From the NCBI GenBank assembly GCA_038501195.1, contig JBBPUQ010000003.1, forward strand, positions 5,052,501 to 5,116,500: a DNA stretch of 64,000 bases, read 5' to 3'. How positions within the stretch are numbered: the stretch's first letter is position 1; each line of letters opens with the position of its first letter. The notes under the pieces were generated by a model. That model made no database searches and was not told the DNA's origin. It was given only the letters and a program-made list of their open reading frames with translations. Of this stretch, positions 35,580 through 47,605 are shown one piece after another. Source of the DNA: Nemania diffusa (Eukaryota; Ascomycota; Sordariomycetes; Xylariales; Xylariaceae). Position numbers and translations under genes: made by a program.

Positions 35580-36988
35580 TCACACATCGGCCATCTCAAT
35601 TTCTATCGTTCGCGTCTCACGGGCCACGTCGTCAGCGACGCCGTGCATCATATTATTCGTATTATCGACATCCTCAAGCACTTTCTCTAGCAGGGAAACA
35701 AGAGATTCTATCTCAGCGCGTTGGCGATTGATGTCTTCGAACAATTTTGCATTGTGGGCCTGCGTAGTCTGTAACTTTGCATTGAGCTGTGATTGCTGCT
35801 GTGCTAAGTGAGGTGCTAGGTGTGCATCTAAGACCTCGTCTGGTGGCAGCATATGGGGTCTTGGTCCGAGTTAGTAAGCGACCTATCGGAATTGATTGCC
35901 TTGCACAGAAAAGCCCGATGTTGTGGAGGTGATAAACCGCATGAAAGAATAAATAAATAAACGCCGTACTTCGTAATACAACGGATGATGGTTAAGAAAG
36001 AATTAAGAAAAGAAAAAGAAAACAAAAAAAGTAAAATAAAACAAAAACATACAACACCAGGGATTCGCTGGTCGTCACCGACCCAACTACTGATCTGGCG
36101 GTAACTGGCTTAGCTATGGGGGAGCGGACGGGACCCCGCGTTCTCCAGATCCTATGGTCGTATGTGAAAGAACACAACTCAATTACAACTAATAAGTGAG
36201 AGCCGACCATAACGAACGTCCCAATTTTCGAACTTGTCCAAATGAGGAAAGGAGAATAGAAATGAAGTCAACTTACGGAATTGGAGGTTCTACCCCTTCA
36301 CCCGCCTCTTTCCGCCTGCGTTCGGCCTCGCTGACCAGACTCTCGAGCTCGTTAAGCTTGGCAACGACATTGCGCGATTGTTGCACGGAATCGAATTCTT
36401 TCTATAATTTTGGGCGAAGAGCGCAAATGTCAGCAATTCGTTCGTTCATCCATCCATTCATAACCCATCCACCTATATCTCAATCTCCTACCCCTACCCA
36501 TATAAATCTCCAGCAAACTAGATCCAAGCTGGGTGCAAGCAGATTTAGGCACGAAGATAGGTACGTAGCCCGTGCCGGATGAGAAGACTAGACAGAAGAC
36601 TACGTAGGCCAGAAGGGAAAAAAAAGAGACGCACCTTGCAAAGCGACCGCAGCCGATCGACCATCTGCGTCTGCACGGCGCGCAGGGTGGCGGGCGCGTG
36701 GGCGGCGATGTGGGGGTAGCACGCGGCGAAGTTGTCCCAGCTGATCTTGGCCAGCGTGTGCGAGAGCGCCGAGTCGAGCGTCGTCTGGAACCGCGACGCG
36801 CGCGGGCCCGGCGTCAGCGCCGTGTGTCGCGCCGGCAGCGGCGGCGAGGCCGGGGCTTCCCTCGACTGTCCTTGTCCCTGCGATTGCGGGCGTGGTTGTG
36901 AGGGCGCTTGTGGCTCGGTGGTTGCTTGGTTGCCCTGCGGTTGGGTTGCGGGGTTGTGGTTGGATGTTGGCTCTGGTTCTGGCGCCAT
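35580..36988 (-). CDS. nnf1: Kinetochore protein Nnf1 (MIND/Mis12 complex subunit)
   Basis: Three exons, 36,988-36,635, 36,401-36,277 and 35,859-35,580, join in frame to 252 residues. The N-terminal 65 residues are a Pro/Gln-rich disordered leader. The core begins RFQTTLDSALSHTLAKISWD, followed by NFAACYPHIA and VQTQMVDRLRSLCKKEFDSV, the conserved Nnf1 signature. A coiled-coil follows (NVVAKLNELESLVSEAERRR), then LPPDEVLDAHLAPHLAQQQS and a second helix LFEDINRQRAEIESLVSLLE. Family knowledge: Nnf1 is a subunit of the Mis12/MIND complex that links the centromere to the Ndc80 complex. The introns are long for this genome (233 and 417 bp) but their sites and phases fit. Confidence 0.92.
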
Positions 36989-37916
36989 TGCCCTGTTTTC
37001 TTTCTTTCTTGCTTTTCTTCCTATTCCCAGTCGCAGAAACCCGTGATTAATCCGAAGAGTATAGGTATAGCTAGTCAGCTTGTGTCTGTGTTTCTGTCTG
37101 GTCGCAATGGAAGGTGGGTTAGTCGAACGATCGGTCGTAAGAGCTCGTTATTGAGGGCAGTTAATAGGTATGTTTGCGATTTGACTGGGCACTGGGAGAA
37201 TAAATGATTGCCAATTTCAGGATTGCGGTATTCAGTAGCTAGATTAGTCGATAGGTCTTAGTGTAAAGACACCTTCGTGATCGATTCTATCTCGACGCGT
37301 CTAAAGATGCGACCCGCGATTTCCAGGTATTTAAACTTATCGATAAGACCCCAGCCAGGAGGTACCTAACACTTACAGGTGTACGTACTTTTTCAACATG
37401 CGGAATTCAATAGGTACCTCTTAATTAAGTCTTAGGGTATTCTGCACCTACTGATGCATGACATACCTTAAAAAGAGTATCCTAACCTATAGCAACTCAT
37501 TATATGGCCATATATTTGTGTCAGAGTGAAATAATATATGTTTGTTTCACTATGCGTAGTTAACAATTCCAACCCTGTAAGCCTTGGCCCACCTACCTAG
37601 GTTGGGCACTCCGGAGCGGAGAGACATGGTAGCACTTCAGTTGAACTGATATATTCCATCATGATTAAGAACTCGTTATAACTAATACAGAGAATGCCCA
37701 AATCCCATCATTTGCAGTGTTGACTTTCATGGCTTTGCTGGTACGTAATCCTATAAACATTCCTGGATTCCAACTCAGATCATCCCCCTCATAAAATCGC
37801 GGAAACTGGGTATGTTTTCTATGCTCGATGCTAAAAAGAATAGAACGACAGCCGTAGGGGAAAAAACGCCAAAACACCAAACTATGGATTTCGTTCAGGT
37901 CTCACGACGAGACCGA
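36989..37916. other. nnf1 upstream region and 3' flank of the b561 gene
   Basis: No gene could be supported. TAGGTACCT-type motifs occur near 37,360-37,420. The minus-strand frame at 37,665-37,880 has no domain and lies directly after the stop of the b561 gene, so it is taken as 3' flank. Confidence 0.45.
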
Positions 37917-40474
37917 TTAGTTATAGTCAACTGTTCCGGTCCGCGGTCTTCCCTCCCGGTTTCTCTCTGATCGTCTTCTTTGTCTCCGTTCCGCTGCCGA
38001 TGCCGCTACTGAGCCTGGCGGCCTGTTCGTAATCGGCCCGCTAGGGGATGGGCTCAAAGCACTCCATGTTCCATGACTATCGGGACTACCAATGCTGGAC
38101 ACGGTGGGCGCACCCACTGGCGACCCACCCGAGGGACCAGGCTGGCCAGAATAGTACGCTGAATCTTTGCCGCCTCGTTGTCCTCCAGCAAATGCAGGCA
38201 TTGGTGGCGCCAGAGGCTCGGGCACTAGGCGTTCAGCCTCCGCTTCGTCCGGAGTTTTTCGTGCGCTCCCGTCCCTCCGATATCGTCGGCGACCTGGCGT
38301 CTCGCTTCCTGATAGACTGCTTACCGAAGCTGCTCTCCCTCTTTGCTGCTGTTCACGGCGTGCCTCCTCCTCCGTAAGCCGCCGTAACGTCACATTTCTA
38401 TCTCGATCATCGTGATATTTTACCTTAACGACGCTAAGTGGCTGGCTGGCTCGGCTGCGGTCTCGTTGTCGCTCTTCCTCTGCGGCTAAACCGGCAGCAC
38501 TACTAGCAGCTGCATTAGCCGCCTGTTCGGCGTCCCTATGGCGGCGCGAGGAATGTCTTCGATGTGGTCGTCCGCCGGCGGACGTGTACGATTCGCTCCC
38601 GGATTCTTGATGCAGGGAGTGTAATATCCCTTGAGGATCTGGCGGCATCGGTGGCATAGAGACGGGTTCGGTATCGTGCCTAGATCTCGATCCTGACCTA
38701 GAGCGCTGGCGAGTAGCGCCGGATGGCGCAGTTCCTGCTACGAGCGGTGGCATAGGTGGGCCACCAAGGGAAGTGCCAAGTGGTCGCGGTTCAACATAGG
38801 ATAAGTCTGTGTCTTCTGACATGATGGTAGTCGTTGGTGCACCAACAGGTGGTCGGCGCTGTGATGGTCGAATGGGTGATCCATAGCCGTCTCCCGTGAA
38901 TCTCGACCCATGCCGCCCATCTCGCCGCTCCTCTTCTAACCTCATTCTCTCATCTTCTGCTCTTCTATCTCGACGATCTTTCATCTTCTTCCCAAACCAG
39001 CCTAGACCCAAGCCGGCGAAGAAGCCCTTGCCTGCACCACTTTGCTGTTCATCTCCACGTCCACGTCTCGAGGGACTCACATAAGATGAGTAATCTGAAT
39101 ATAGATAGCTATCGACTCCGGATGGTGCCGTTCGAGCATGCGATGCCCGTGGCGTTGCTGGCCGGGGCGCTGCCGTACTCAGTGCTGAGGGTGCAGTAGT
39201 CTCTGCTCCGGGTCTAGACAGCAGCGGGGTTCGCGGCCGTGGGGCAAGTTCCGTTCTATCCTCCGTGAATTCCGACTCGGTATAATCATCTTGGCGCTTT
39301 CTCGGAGGGCGTGTACGAGGTTGACCACGTCGACTTGGTGTGTCCGTCGCGACCGCCGAATACTCTTCGTCATACGACCGATCATCTCTACGACTTGCAA
39401 ACCTTTTGAATAAAGCCCCTGCTCCTACTGCGGCTCCAACAGCAAGCACCTTGCTCATTAGACCCCCACGTTTGTGCTCTGATCTTTCAGAGTCCTTTTC
39501 ATTTCCCATGTAGTAGCTTGCTGAGCCTCTCCTCGAAGGGACCACCTCAGGAGTCCTGCTACTATGAGACGAGGATCCGCTGCCGCTTCTGTTGTCATGT
39601 TTTCGTCCACGGAGAAGTGCCCAGGCACCGAGGCCAGCCGCCAGGGGACCGAGCCATCCGAATCCCCGCGAGGATTTATGCTCGGATCGGACGACCCCAG
39701 ATTCTGACCGGCCCCCATATGACCGACCTCCATACAAGGTCATGTTATCATCCCAGTCGTTTTCATGTCGCCAACTTAAGATGAAGTAAAGAAGAACAAG
39801 AAACCCCACCCACAGCGCATATAAAATGAAAGTGAATTTCGGGGATCCGTAGAGGGTTAGCCCGAGAGGGATTTGAATGATCCCCAGGATGCCAATCACT
39901 CCTCCAAACCAACGGTGAATCATAAGTCTCAAGGACTTTTTGAAAACATTTCTCACCGTGCTACCTCCGATCGCTTGGGTCAGAATTAAGACGTAGATGG
40001 CCACGCCAATTCCATGGTGAGGATTCGTCAAGCTACGTGACGGACCTACGGCGAAGAATCCGAGAATGAATACGACGGTGGCAAGGCCGACAGAAAGGAC
40101 CTGCAGATATGCATGTATCCGGCGGCCTCTTCTACGATCCGGATGAAACCTCACGGTCATGATGGCGATTGGAACAAGAAAGAGGAAGGTTATAGCCGCA
40201 AGGACGCCATGGCCAGTGACTAGGCTGTGGTACTGAGCGACTGTTGAGAAACGATTTCCCATGCCTATCCAACGTTAGATAAGGTCATGATAACGGGCCT
40301 CGGGTTGCATGAGAATGACTTACCATTGTACTGCATGGTCTCGAAATTAAGGCCGACCAAGTTGGGCAATAGGAAGGTGTTTTTCGTAAAATCCCATGTT
40401 CCGTCGCCGACCGTCATTGTGTCCGAAGAATAGGTCGCCGACCCGGGGGCTGACAGCCCCTCGGCGGGCGCCAT
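37917..40474 (-). CDS. Cytochrome b561-type membrane protein with long disordered cytosolic tail
   Basis: Exon 1 (40,474-40,324) and exon 2 (40,264-37,917) join across a 59-bp intron to 832 residues. The first 50 residues have no signal peptide. Residues about 60-235 contain five to six hydrophobic helices. Histidines lie at 63, 69, 101, 133-134 and 167, in HSLVTGHG, RRIHAYLQ, NPHHGIGV and IHRWFGG. This matches the four-histidine, two-heme core of cytochrome b561 proteins. The remaining 600 residues are Ser/Arg/Pro-rich and carry Gly/Ala-rich hydrophobic patches (LAAGLGAWALL, KVLAVGAAVGAGALFKRF, GFFAGLGLGWFGKK) separated by charged linkers. Transmembrane electron transfer is inferred from the core. 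The tail has no known function. No catalytic reductase domain is fused. Confidence 0.85.
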
Positions 40475-41409
40475 AATGGCGGCAGAGTGTCGTCACAGGC
40501 AATCTAATCTCGAAGTCGAACGATTAGAATCGCCGAGGAATTGGAATGCAGGTCGGAGGGGAGCGGTGACTTTGTTTGGAATGCGGGTGTCTCGTTCTTC
40601 AAGAAGCGGGCGTGGGCGGCGCAGTGTGGTTGTATAGGAGGAATTGGCGCTGGGCACTTTGCTGTAAGCGCGGGGTTGTAGATGAGATATCGGATACACA
40701 ACAGGTTCGAACTGGTATTGACAAGCAATCTCACGCTATGGTGAGATTGTGTATGAACACAGGAAGAGAGGAAAAGAACTATCAACAGGTTAAAGCTAGC
40801 GAAGGGAGTAGGAGTAGATGGGTCACGGACTGCTAGGAGGTACTTACCTACACTCTGGCGGTGGAGATCCAGTAAGTAATGACCTGGCACTGCAGAATTA
40901 GACTGAGGGCCTGGGTACGTAACTGGCAGATTGTTTTTCTCCAGGGTCCTATCACGTTGCGGGGACGACGGGTGGGACCGAGCGCTACTCTGTACCCTGG
41001 CTGGCTCCAATCCGCTGGCTCTGGTTTTGAGCTGGCAGAATGGTCTCGTGTTTGCCGGCCCGCTAGAAACAAAGTGGCAGCTGCTGACTGTATAGGACAG
41101 AGGGGACAACCAAGAAACTCCAGCTGAGTACATATGTAGATGGTATAATATCCACCTTGGGAGCTGTTTATACATAATACATTCGGAGCAAAACCGTGTC
41201 TCGAATCATTAAGCTTAAATTATTAATTTAACGTACACACTATATACTATACAACCCCAAAAGTTTTTCGACTACCCAAATACATCAGAAAGCGGTTTCG
41301 AGCTTTGCAAAGCTCAGCGCTTATGCAGAGTAACTACCTGTGTAGGTAGGTAATAATAACAAAGAGAGTTTAGTTTCGACATAAAAATAAACAAAAAATA
41401 CAAAGTATA
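40475..41409. other. Upstream region of the b561 gene up to the solo LTR
   Basis: A 223-residue minus-strand frame (40,504-41,175) spans most of this stretch, but it is rich in Ser, Pro and Leu without a domain and overlaps the expected promoter and leader. A perfect 16-bp palindrome GAGCTTTGCAAAGCTC lies at 41,300-41,315. No other element was recognised. Confidence 0.4.
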
Positions 41410-41675
41410 TGTTGGAATACTGGTATTAGTTACAACTGTATGTTGCAGTTCGTACGCTGCAGTACTTGTACTGCAGTCGTACGAACAGGTATATAGTCAC
41501 GTGGGCAGGCACCCACTTCGTACGCTAGCAGAGATTTCATCTACAATGAAATCTCCAGCCGTACGAAGGAACTTCTTTTAGATTCAATCATCAATATAGA
41601 CATAGTACAACTAGCTTTGTATTCTGTTCACGCGTGACCTATACGTACTATCGTACGTATATAGCCCATTCAACA
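41410..41675. repeat. Solo LTR of the inner retroelement family, nearly unmutated
   Basis: A 266-bp sequence starts TGTTGGAATACTGG and ends CCCATTCAACA, flanked on both sides by GTATA (41,405-41,409 and 41,676-41,680). Its reverse complement matches the LTRs at 15,710 and 23,537 along the full length. A lone LTR with an intact target duplication is the usual product of LTR-LTR recombination. It retains five CGTACG words and several hairpins, so it has escaped RIP. It lies in the intergenic region between the b561 gene and the ankyrin gene. Confidence 0.95.
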
Positions 41676-42366
41676 GTATACAAATTATTCCGAACTTCAC
41701 GTAGCGCATAACTACATAGGCAGGGATTGCGACCCAGACCCAGCCGACGCGGTCATTATCCTATCGAACAATTGAAAATATGCAAGAAATATATCTAATA
41801 GATCTCCAAAAAGGCCATTTTCTTTCAGGGAACAATATTAGGAAGCCCAAGGTTATTATATTGTGTAGTAAGAAAATTAAAAAATCCAAAGATTGGAGTG
41901 ATGGATGCCAAGAGAACAGGTAGCTGTCAAGGATTTTCGATCATTTCACTAAAATAGCTACTGTTCCAACGGCCACCAAAATACATAGTCGCAAAACGCG
42001 GCTCTACCGTGAAAGAACTATACGTAAATAGAACTAGGTAGGTTCTGGGAGGCTATTTAAATTAACGATAACGAGGCCGCATGTCAGACGCAGCTGAGTT
42101 TATAAGCAGTAAGCTCGTAGGATTTTTTTCCACAGGGCAATTCTACTGAATGCCGTCCATATTCTCCTACTTTTATAAAAAGCAGTTTCAAAACCGCCAC
42201 TTTTTACCGTAAAGTCTGTCAGACTTACAAACTCTTCGACACACTCGACTATCCCATATATTATTTATATTAAGTCTACCGCATGGTATAAACTAGTTAC
42301 GTGGTCGTAAATGGAGGACTACACAACGATGACTCTACGGCAGAGTGTGCCGCGCAGTTAGTTTAA
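41676..42366. other. Upstream region of the ankyrin-CorA gene
   Basis: No separate gene is seen. A candidate start ATG at 42,311 (MEDYTTMTLRQSV) opens a 17-codon frame that ends in TAG and is out of frame with the ankyrin repeats. I could not find a splice pair that joins it cleanly. Confidence 0.4.
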
Positions 42367-45300
42367 TTCAAGTCGGCTTCCCGCAGAAAAGCAAGAGTCG
42401 CTAATAAGGCTTATCCTGCAGGACACCGTACGAGCCACACTCAACTCATTACTGCAATTTCACGAGGAAATATTAAATATAGTTTATCTCTTATAAAACG
42501 TCGCATAATCAATGTAGACGTCCAGGAAGAAAGCTCTGGTAGAACGGCACTCATGGTGGCCGCAGAACTAGGTAATGTTGAGGTTTTAGAGGCATTGCTG
42601 CGACAAAGATGCCGTGTCGATATAGAAGATTTTCGTCTACGAACCGCCCTATTTTACGCAATGAGAGCACCCAATTCTGTTGAAGTTATCGAACTTCTCC
42701 TATCAAAAAAGGCTGATCCCGTTCATATGGACCGTTCGAGAATTACACCTTTAGATATCGCCGTTGAAAAGAACATGGTAGAAACCGCGAAATTGATGAT
42801 GGAACGTCAGCCACGCTGTCTTTCCATATTCGTTGAAAGATGTCAAGAGGCAGATGATGTCAATTGCAACTATGTTCAAAAAGTCAGACAACTAGTCGAT
42901 TGGGGTGCTGATGTATCTGGTGAAGATTACGGACGATGGACACCTTTACACCTTGCGGCAGAACAAGGGTGCTGTGCAGTCGCCAAAATCCTTCTTCGTC
43001 ACGACGCCAATATTGAACAAACTACGAACAAAGGAAAAACGCCGCTACACATAGCTGCAGAGTCCGCGAGGTCGGCAATGGTCAGCTACCTTCTTGAGGC
43101 AGGGGCGAGTTTAATTGCCAGGTCTAATAGAGGACACACAGCAGTGTATCTCGCATGCTTTCAGGGGCATGATGAGACAGCCGATCTGTTGTTAGAGAAG
43201 GTAGCTCTGGAGGATGAGTTGAGAGTTGATAATAACGGCGGCTTGAGTCTGCTGCGTGTTGCAGCAAGACGGGGGTGCGTCAAAGTGATACAAAGAATAA
43301 TTTGTGGCCTAGGAACGGGCGACAGTTTTCAAAGAATGCTTGAAGAAAAGGTTCAAGGCCGCACGGTTACCTTTGATGCGATTAAGTGCGGCCAAGGTTT
43401 TGCATCTCGACTGTTGCTGACGAAGGGCGGTACAGTAGAAGGATACGATGACTTAGAAAACAATGCCTTGCATCTCGCCGCCGAGCGTGGCCTGACTGAA
43501 GTTTTTCAGCTGCTTCTAGATCAACAAGTTGCAAACCTGGACGTAACCAATAAACAAGGACATACGCCGATTCAGCTGGCGTGTATGAACCGGCGTGAAG
43601 ATATCGTCACGATCATTTTGAAACATAGCGCTCGCAATATGGACCCTAACCTATCTACCGAAGGATGGAGTCCTTTACATTGGGCAGCATATCAGAACAG
43701 AATCGACATTGTACGACTGCTAGTGCGTAGCGGCGTAGACGTGAATATAATGTCCCACGATGGGAAGTCGGCAAATGATCTCGTCCAAGGTGTTGCGCCG
43801 GTTTCCATTGAGATGCGCGGGTGGCTAGAGACAAACATAGGCGATACTTCGGCAGAAGTCGTACCTGACATGACAAGGCCAGTTAGACAAGCAAGAATCG
43901 CGGGCGTATGCGAAAACATGAAAGTCTACATGGCGCAGTTCTATGAGGAGAAGACTGTAGAGAAGACTTGTTTCACTGTCGAGAACGTGGTTTATCAGCA
44001 TGGTCCTAACTACATTCTGTCGGGCGTTATGAGAGACCCAGGACTAGACGGGCCGAGCCAATCTCGATGGATACACCTGCCTGCAAACAATGTAAGGTTA
44101 TACCATAAGGCATACAGCCATAGAATACTAACGAGTACTTATCCTTAGATTGGTTGGGTGAAAGTACGACACAGCACTATTTAGTCCTTAGACAATATGT
44201 TGCTAATGAAGATCAGGATCTAGCGCAGACTATATACTTTGACCATCACCGTACCATAGAGGCGGAACGTACTGAGGACGAAAGGATATTAGATGGAGAT
44301 CGGTGTTGGGAGATCAGGCAGTGCTCTATAGCTCATCATCGCGTACAGGAATTCATAAAGCAGTGCTTCATCGCCAGTCATAGGTCTCTACCATCGATAC
44401 ACCAGTCGTTCTTCAAGGTTCGTATAGGAATCGGGGGAAATCAATATTAGATATATAGCTAATTTCTCGTCCAGTATTACCAGCAGCATAATTCCGATAT
44501 ACCCGCCTTTGCGGCCGGAGGGTATAAGGTCGCTTTTTCGGTATTGGTCACGCCATGTTCCCTGTCATCGGGGTTATCGTATAATAACAGTTCTTTTAGA
44601 TGCCTTACTTTTCCTTTACGGCTCGTAAGTATCAGAAAGAGCTAGGTAATGTTGTACCAACTGGTGTTGTATCACCGGGTCATGCTCTTGACGAACTTGG
44701 CAACACTGCCGAATTCACTTGGAGACACTGGCAAAAAGAGACCCTAAAAGTCTACCCCAAAGCTTATGACTTAATGTTCCAGAGTTCGCGGACACTTGAC
44801 GAGTATTACTATGGCACCGTACCAGGTATAACACGTCGAAATACTGACCAAGTGCTCTATCGCCGCCAAAAAAATGAGCGAGACGAAAATGAGAGATTTA
44901 TCTGCGTGGTTAATCAAATATGGCTTCTAGTCGTCGATGATGGTAAGCCAAATGTTATGACCCTTACTGCTCTTATAAGAACATGGACTCTAAGCCCTTA
45001 ATCAGACACAGTTGTGACGTGCTTTCCTCGTCAATGGGATGATAACTCGGCGGACCTCCGGAAGCTAATCAGTGATCGTTTCTTGGTCTCGCAACCGCGC
45101 ATCTTGACTCTACCCACGCTAATCCACGGGATTATTTCGGCCTGCATCGAAGAAAGCATCGGCTGTCACGTTGGCACAACAAAAGAGACACTAATACAGG
45201 CGTTTGCGGGAGAAATTGCTAGATTAGTATATTCTCATCCTAGTTGTTCATATGACGCTCAGATGGCTTAACTTTGACTTATTCAGGCAGACGAAGAGGT

Positions 45301-46415
45301 CTCCTTATTTCGTGGATTCAAAGACAATATGAGGTTACCAATGGAAAAGCGGATGCTAACCCGTGAAATCAGTAAAGAGATGGATTTATTGGAGGACATA
45401 AAGGATGTTCAGGGTGAACTAAACATCATCAGGACGGTTGTGAAGAGGCAAGAAACTGTTGCAGGCGACGCTTTCGCCTCCATTGGGCACGTGAAGGAAG
45501 CCGACATGAGAGGATCAGAGACTGACTCCGACACAATGTCCAATCGCAAGGACACCCTGGAAGAAATGGCTACCTCTTGCTTCCAGCATATTGGTCTCCT
45601 AGTTGATGAGATTGATAGACTTCTGAAGAATGCGGAGCAAGTTCATAAGAATGTATGCATGACAAGCATTCTTTCATCTATTAGTCGTTTATTATAGCTA
45701 ATGCGGTCATGTGGTTTAGGTCAATCTTCTGTTGGAGTTGCGACAAAAACAGGCCAACCTAGAGGAAGCCGTCTGGTCACGGGAGGCTTCCGTTAACGCG
45801 GCGATCCAGGCGAAGGCCACATCCCAACAAGGACGCACAGTCTTGGTTTTCACAGTTGTAACGATTATATTCGTAAGTGATTCTGCGTCCCCCAATCTCC
45901 CCTAATCACCCCCTATCAAATAGATGATTCCAGAGTAACAAGAGTTGTCATTTGTAGTTGCCAATCTCATTTCTATCATCGCTATTTGCTCTGGACGTAA
46001 CAATCTTCCCACACAACGACGAAGGGGATCTAGTCTACGAACCAAGCTGGCTATTTTCCAGGCTCGGTAAGTCGCCATATACCAAGAACGAGAGATTAAA
46101 AGCAGAAACAGTAAAGGAACAGAACCGGTACGACTAACAAACTGACCGTGTTTAGTCGGCGTCACCATTGCCTTGTCAGTTCCACTTGTAGTCCTCGCAT
46201 TCTCAGTCAATCACGCCACGGCTTTACTTCCTACCTTTTCTAGTAAGAGGACAGAAGAGTCCATAGTGGGAGATGTACAGGATAGAACTGTATCTGCCAT
46301 AGCAGAGGAGGCCACCAGAGACAAAATGGGGGCTAGGGGGGGATTAGCCCGCGTTCGCCGCTGGCAGAGAGAAAAAGGTCAAATCCCTGTGGGTGGAAAT
46401 GGAGAAACAGTCTAA
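42367..46415 (+). CDS. Ankyrin-repeat protein with C-terminal CorA-like two-helix membrane domain
   Basis: The ankyrin frame is open from 42,367 to a donor at 44,092, although no in-frame ATG precedes 42,553. Ankyrin sequence is already visible upstream of that codon (HTQLITAISRGNI, SSGRTALMVAAELGNVEVL). About ten ankyrin repeats follow, for example RWTPLHLAAEQGCCAVAKIL and NALHLAAERGLTEVFQLLLD. Later exons are 44,600-44,942, 45,006-45,226, 45,287-45,652, 45,720-45,872, 45,958-46,066 and 46,156-46,415, with matching phases. They encode MPYFSFTARKYQKE, SRTLDEYYYGTVPGITRRN, a coiled-coil segment, then TM1 (TVVTIIFLPISFLSSLFAL) and TM2 (VGVTIALSVPLVVLAFSV). This is the layout of fungal ankyrin/CorA-like proteins. 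The exon from about 44,136-44,154 to 44,417 does not join in frame through the obvious 44,092/44,148 intron. The gene may therefore be damaged or have an unusual junction. Ion transport is unproven for this family. Confidence 0.75.
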
Positions 46416-47605
46416 TTGTGATTCCCAGGCGACCACGTAGAGGCGGTAAATACAAGAGTGGCGTAAACGATATTACATAGGTAGGAATAGTCTAATAAGG
46501 CAGAACGCGAGTCACACCTAGCATCTTAGCCTCTAGGTAAAATCTCTAATGGAATTATTCGAAGCAGCCCAATAATCCGCCCCATCCTATAGTTGATGCT
46601 AACCACATGCTGCCGTTCATCGCAGCAAGGAGGCAGGAGGAGTTTTGGAACGTCAAGAACGTTGAAAGCATAAATCAGCTAAGGCTTGCCGATACTATAA
46701 TCAAGAGGAGTATCCCGCCACTGCAGTTAATAGGTTTCTAAGAACGAATTTCTTAGACGTGGCCAGTAACCCCGTAACTGAGCTACTATCGACCCAAAAG
46801 CAATGGACCGAAACATTCAGTCTTTCGCATTGTCGGCATCAACGGCGCCTATCTTGTCCTCATGGCATGCGTATGCGCTCTAGTTGAAGATTGTGAATAC
46901 TATCACGAATCTAAGCACAAGCCCGACTGCAAGGAACTACCGGCCATGTTACGAGTTATAGACAACAACAACTATGCCCCATTGCACTACGCTTTTCGAC
47001 TAGAAAAACCCGATATGAAGTCGTCACCATACTGCTTAAAAGGGGTTTTGAAGCTTGCGATCTAATTCTAACCTGCGGAGCCCTTCGCGAAATGCCAACA
47101 GTGACTCATGGCGAGTTAATTCTTCTCGGTTGACAAAACTAGTATTCTTAACGAGAGCGAGTTCATTCCAATATCGGGGGCCCGTACGTTGATGGTGAGT
47201 GGACAATTGTTCACTGAAGTTTAGACGCCTAACGCAATAGGATAGGGGATAGGGGTACCTATACTTTGATATTTACCTACAATAGATATCTTCTAGAATG
47301 CATGCAAGCGCGCTTATTTATAGGTTATGCAAGATTGGGGACTGCTTAGGCGGGGTTCGACCTAAAAGCGGCATAGCGCCAGCTTTACCTTCAAGGTACC
47401 TTACCGTAAGTAGGTAGGTACCTATAGGTAGGTAGTGCACTATTATGAGATCACACTCCACGGCCCACTAAGGACTCATGAATCGTGCCTGACCCCATTG
47501 CTCCCTTTAATCGGCGTGGTTTCAGGAACACGAATTATGTCTCTTTTATTAGAAAGGTAGTCAATCCACGATCGGTCCTCGCGCACAGCCGCGAACCTGG
47601 GGATC
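46416..47605. other. Intergenic stretch with decayed coding remnants
   Basis: From about 46,690 to 46,860 a plus-strand frame reads NRFLRTNFLDVASNPVTELL and STQKQWTETFSLSHC. At 46,862-47,065 another frame contains NYAPLHYAFRLEKPD, which looks like an ankyrin repeat. No start, splice sites or full domain can be assembled, so these are best read as fragments of a second, lost ankyrin-type gene. 47,396-47,440 contains a TAGGTAGGTACCTATAGGTAG motif cluster. Confidence 0.4.

Noticed and set aside
40504..41175. A 223-codon minus-strand frame upstream of the b561 gene
   Set aside because: It has Ser/Pro/Leu-biased composition, no domain, and lies in the expected promoter and leader of the b561 gene. 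A lineage-specific gene cannot be fully excluded.
42553..44148. ATG at 42,553 as start of the ankyrin protein
   Set aside because: Clear ankyrin-repeat sequence is encoded in frame upstream of this codon, so it is an internal methionine.
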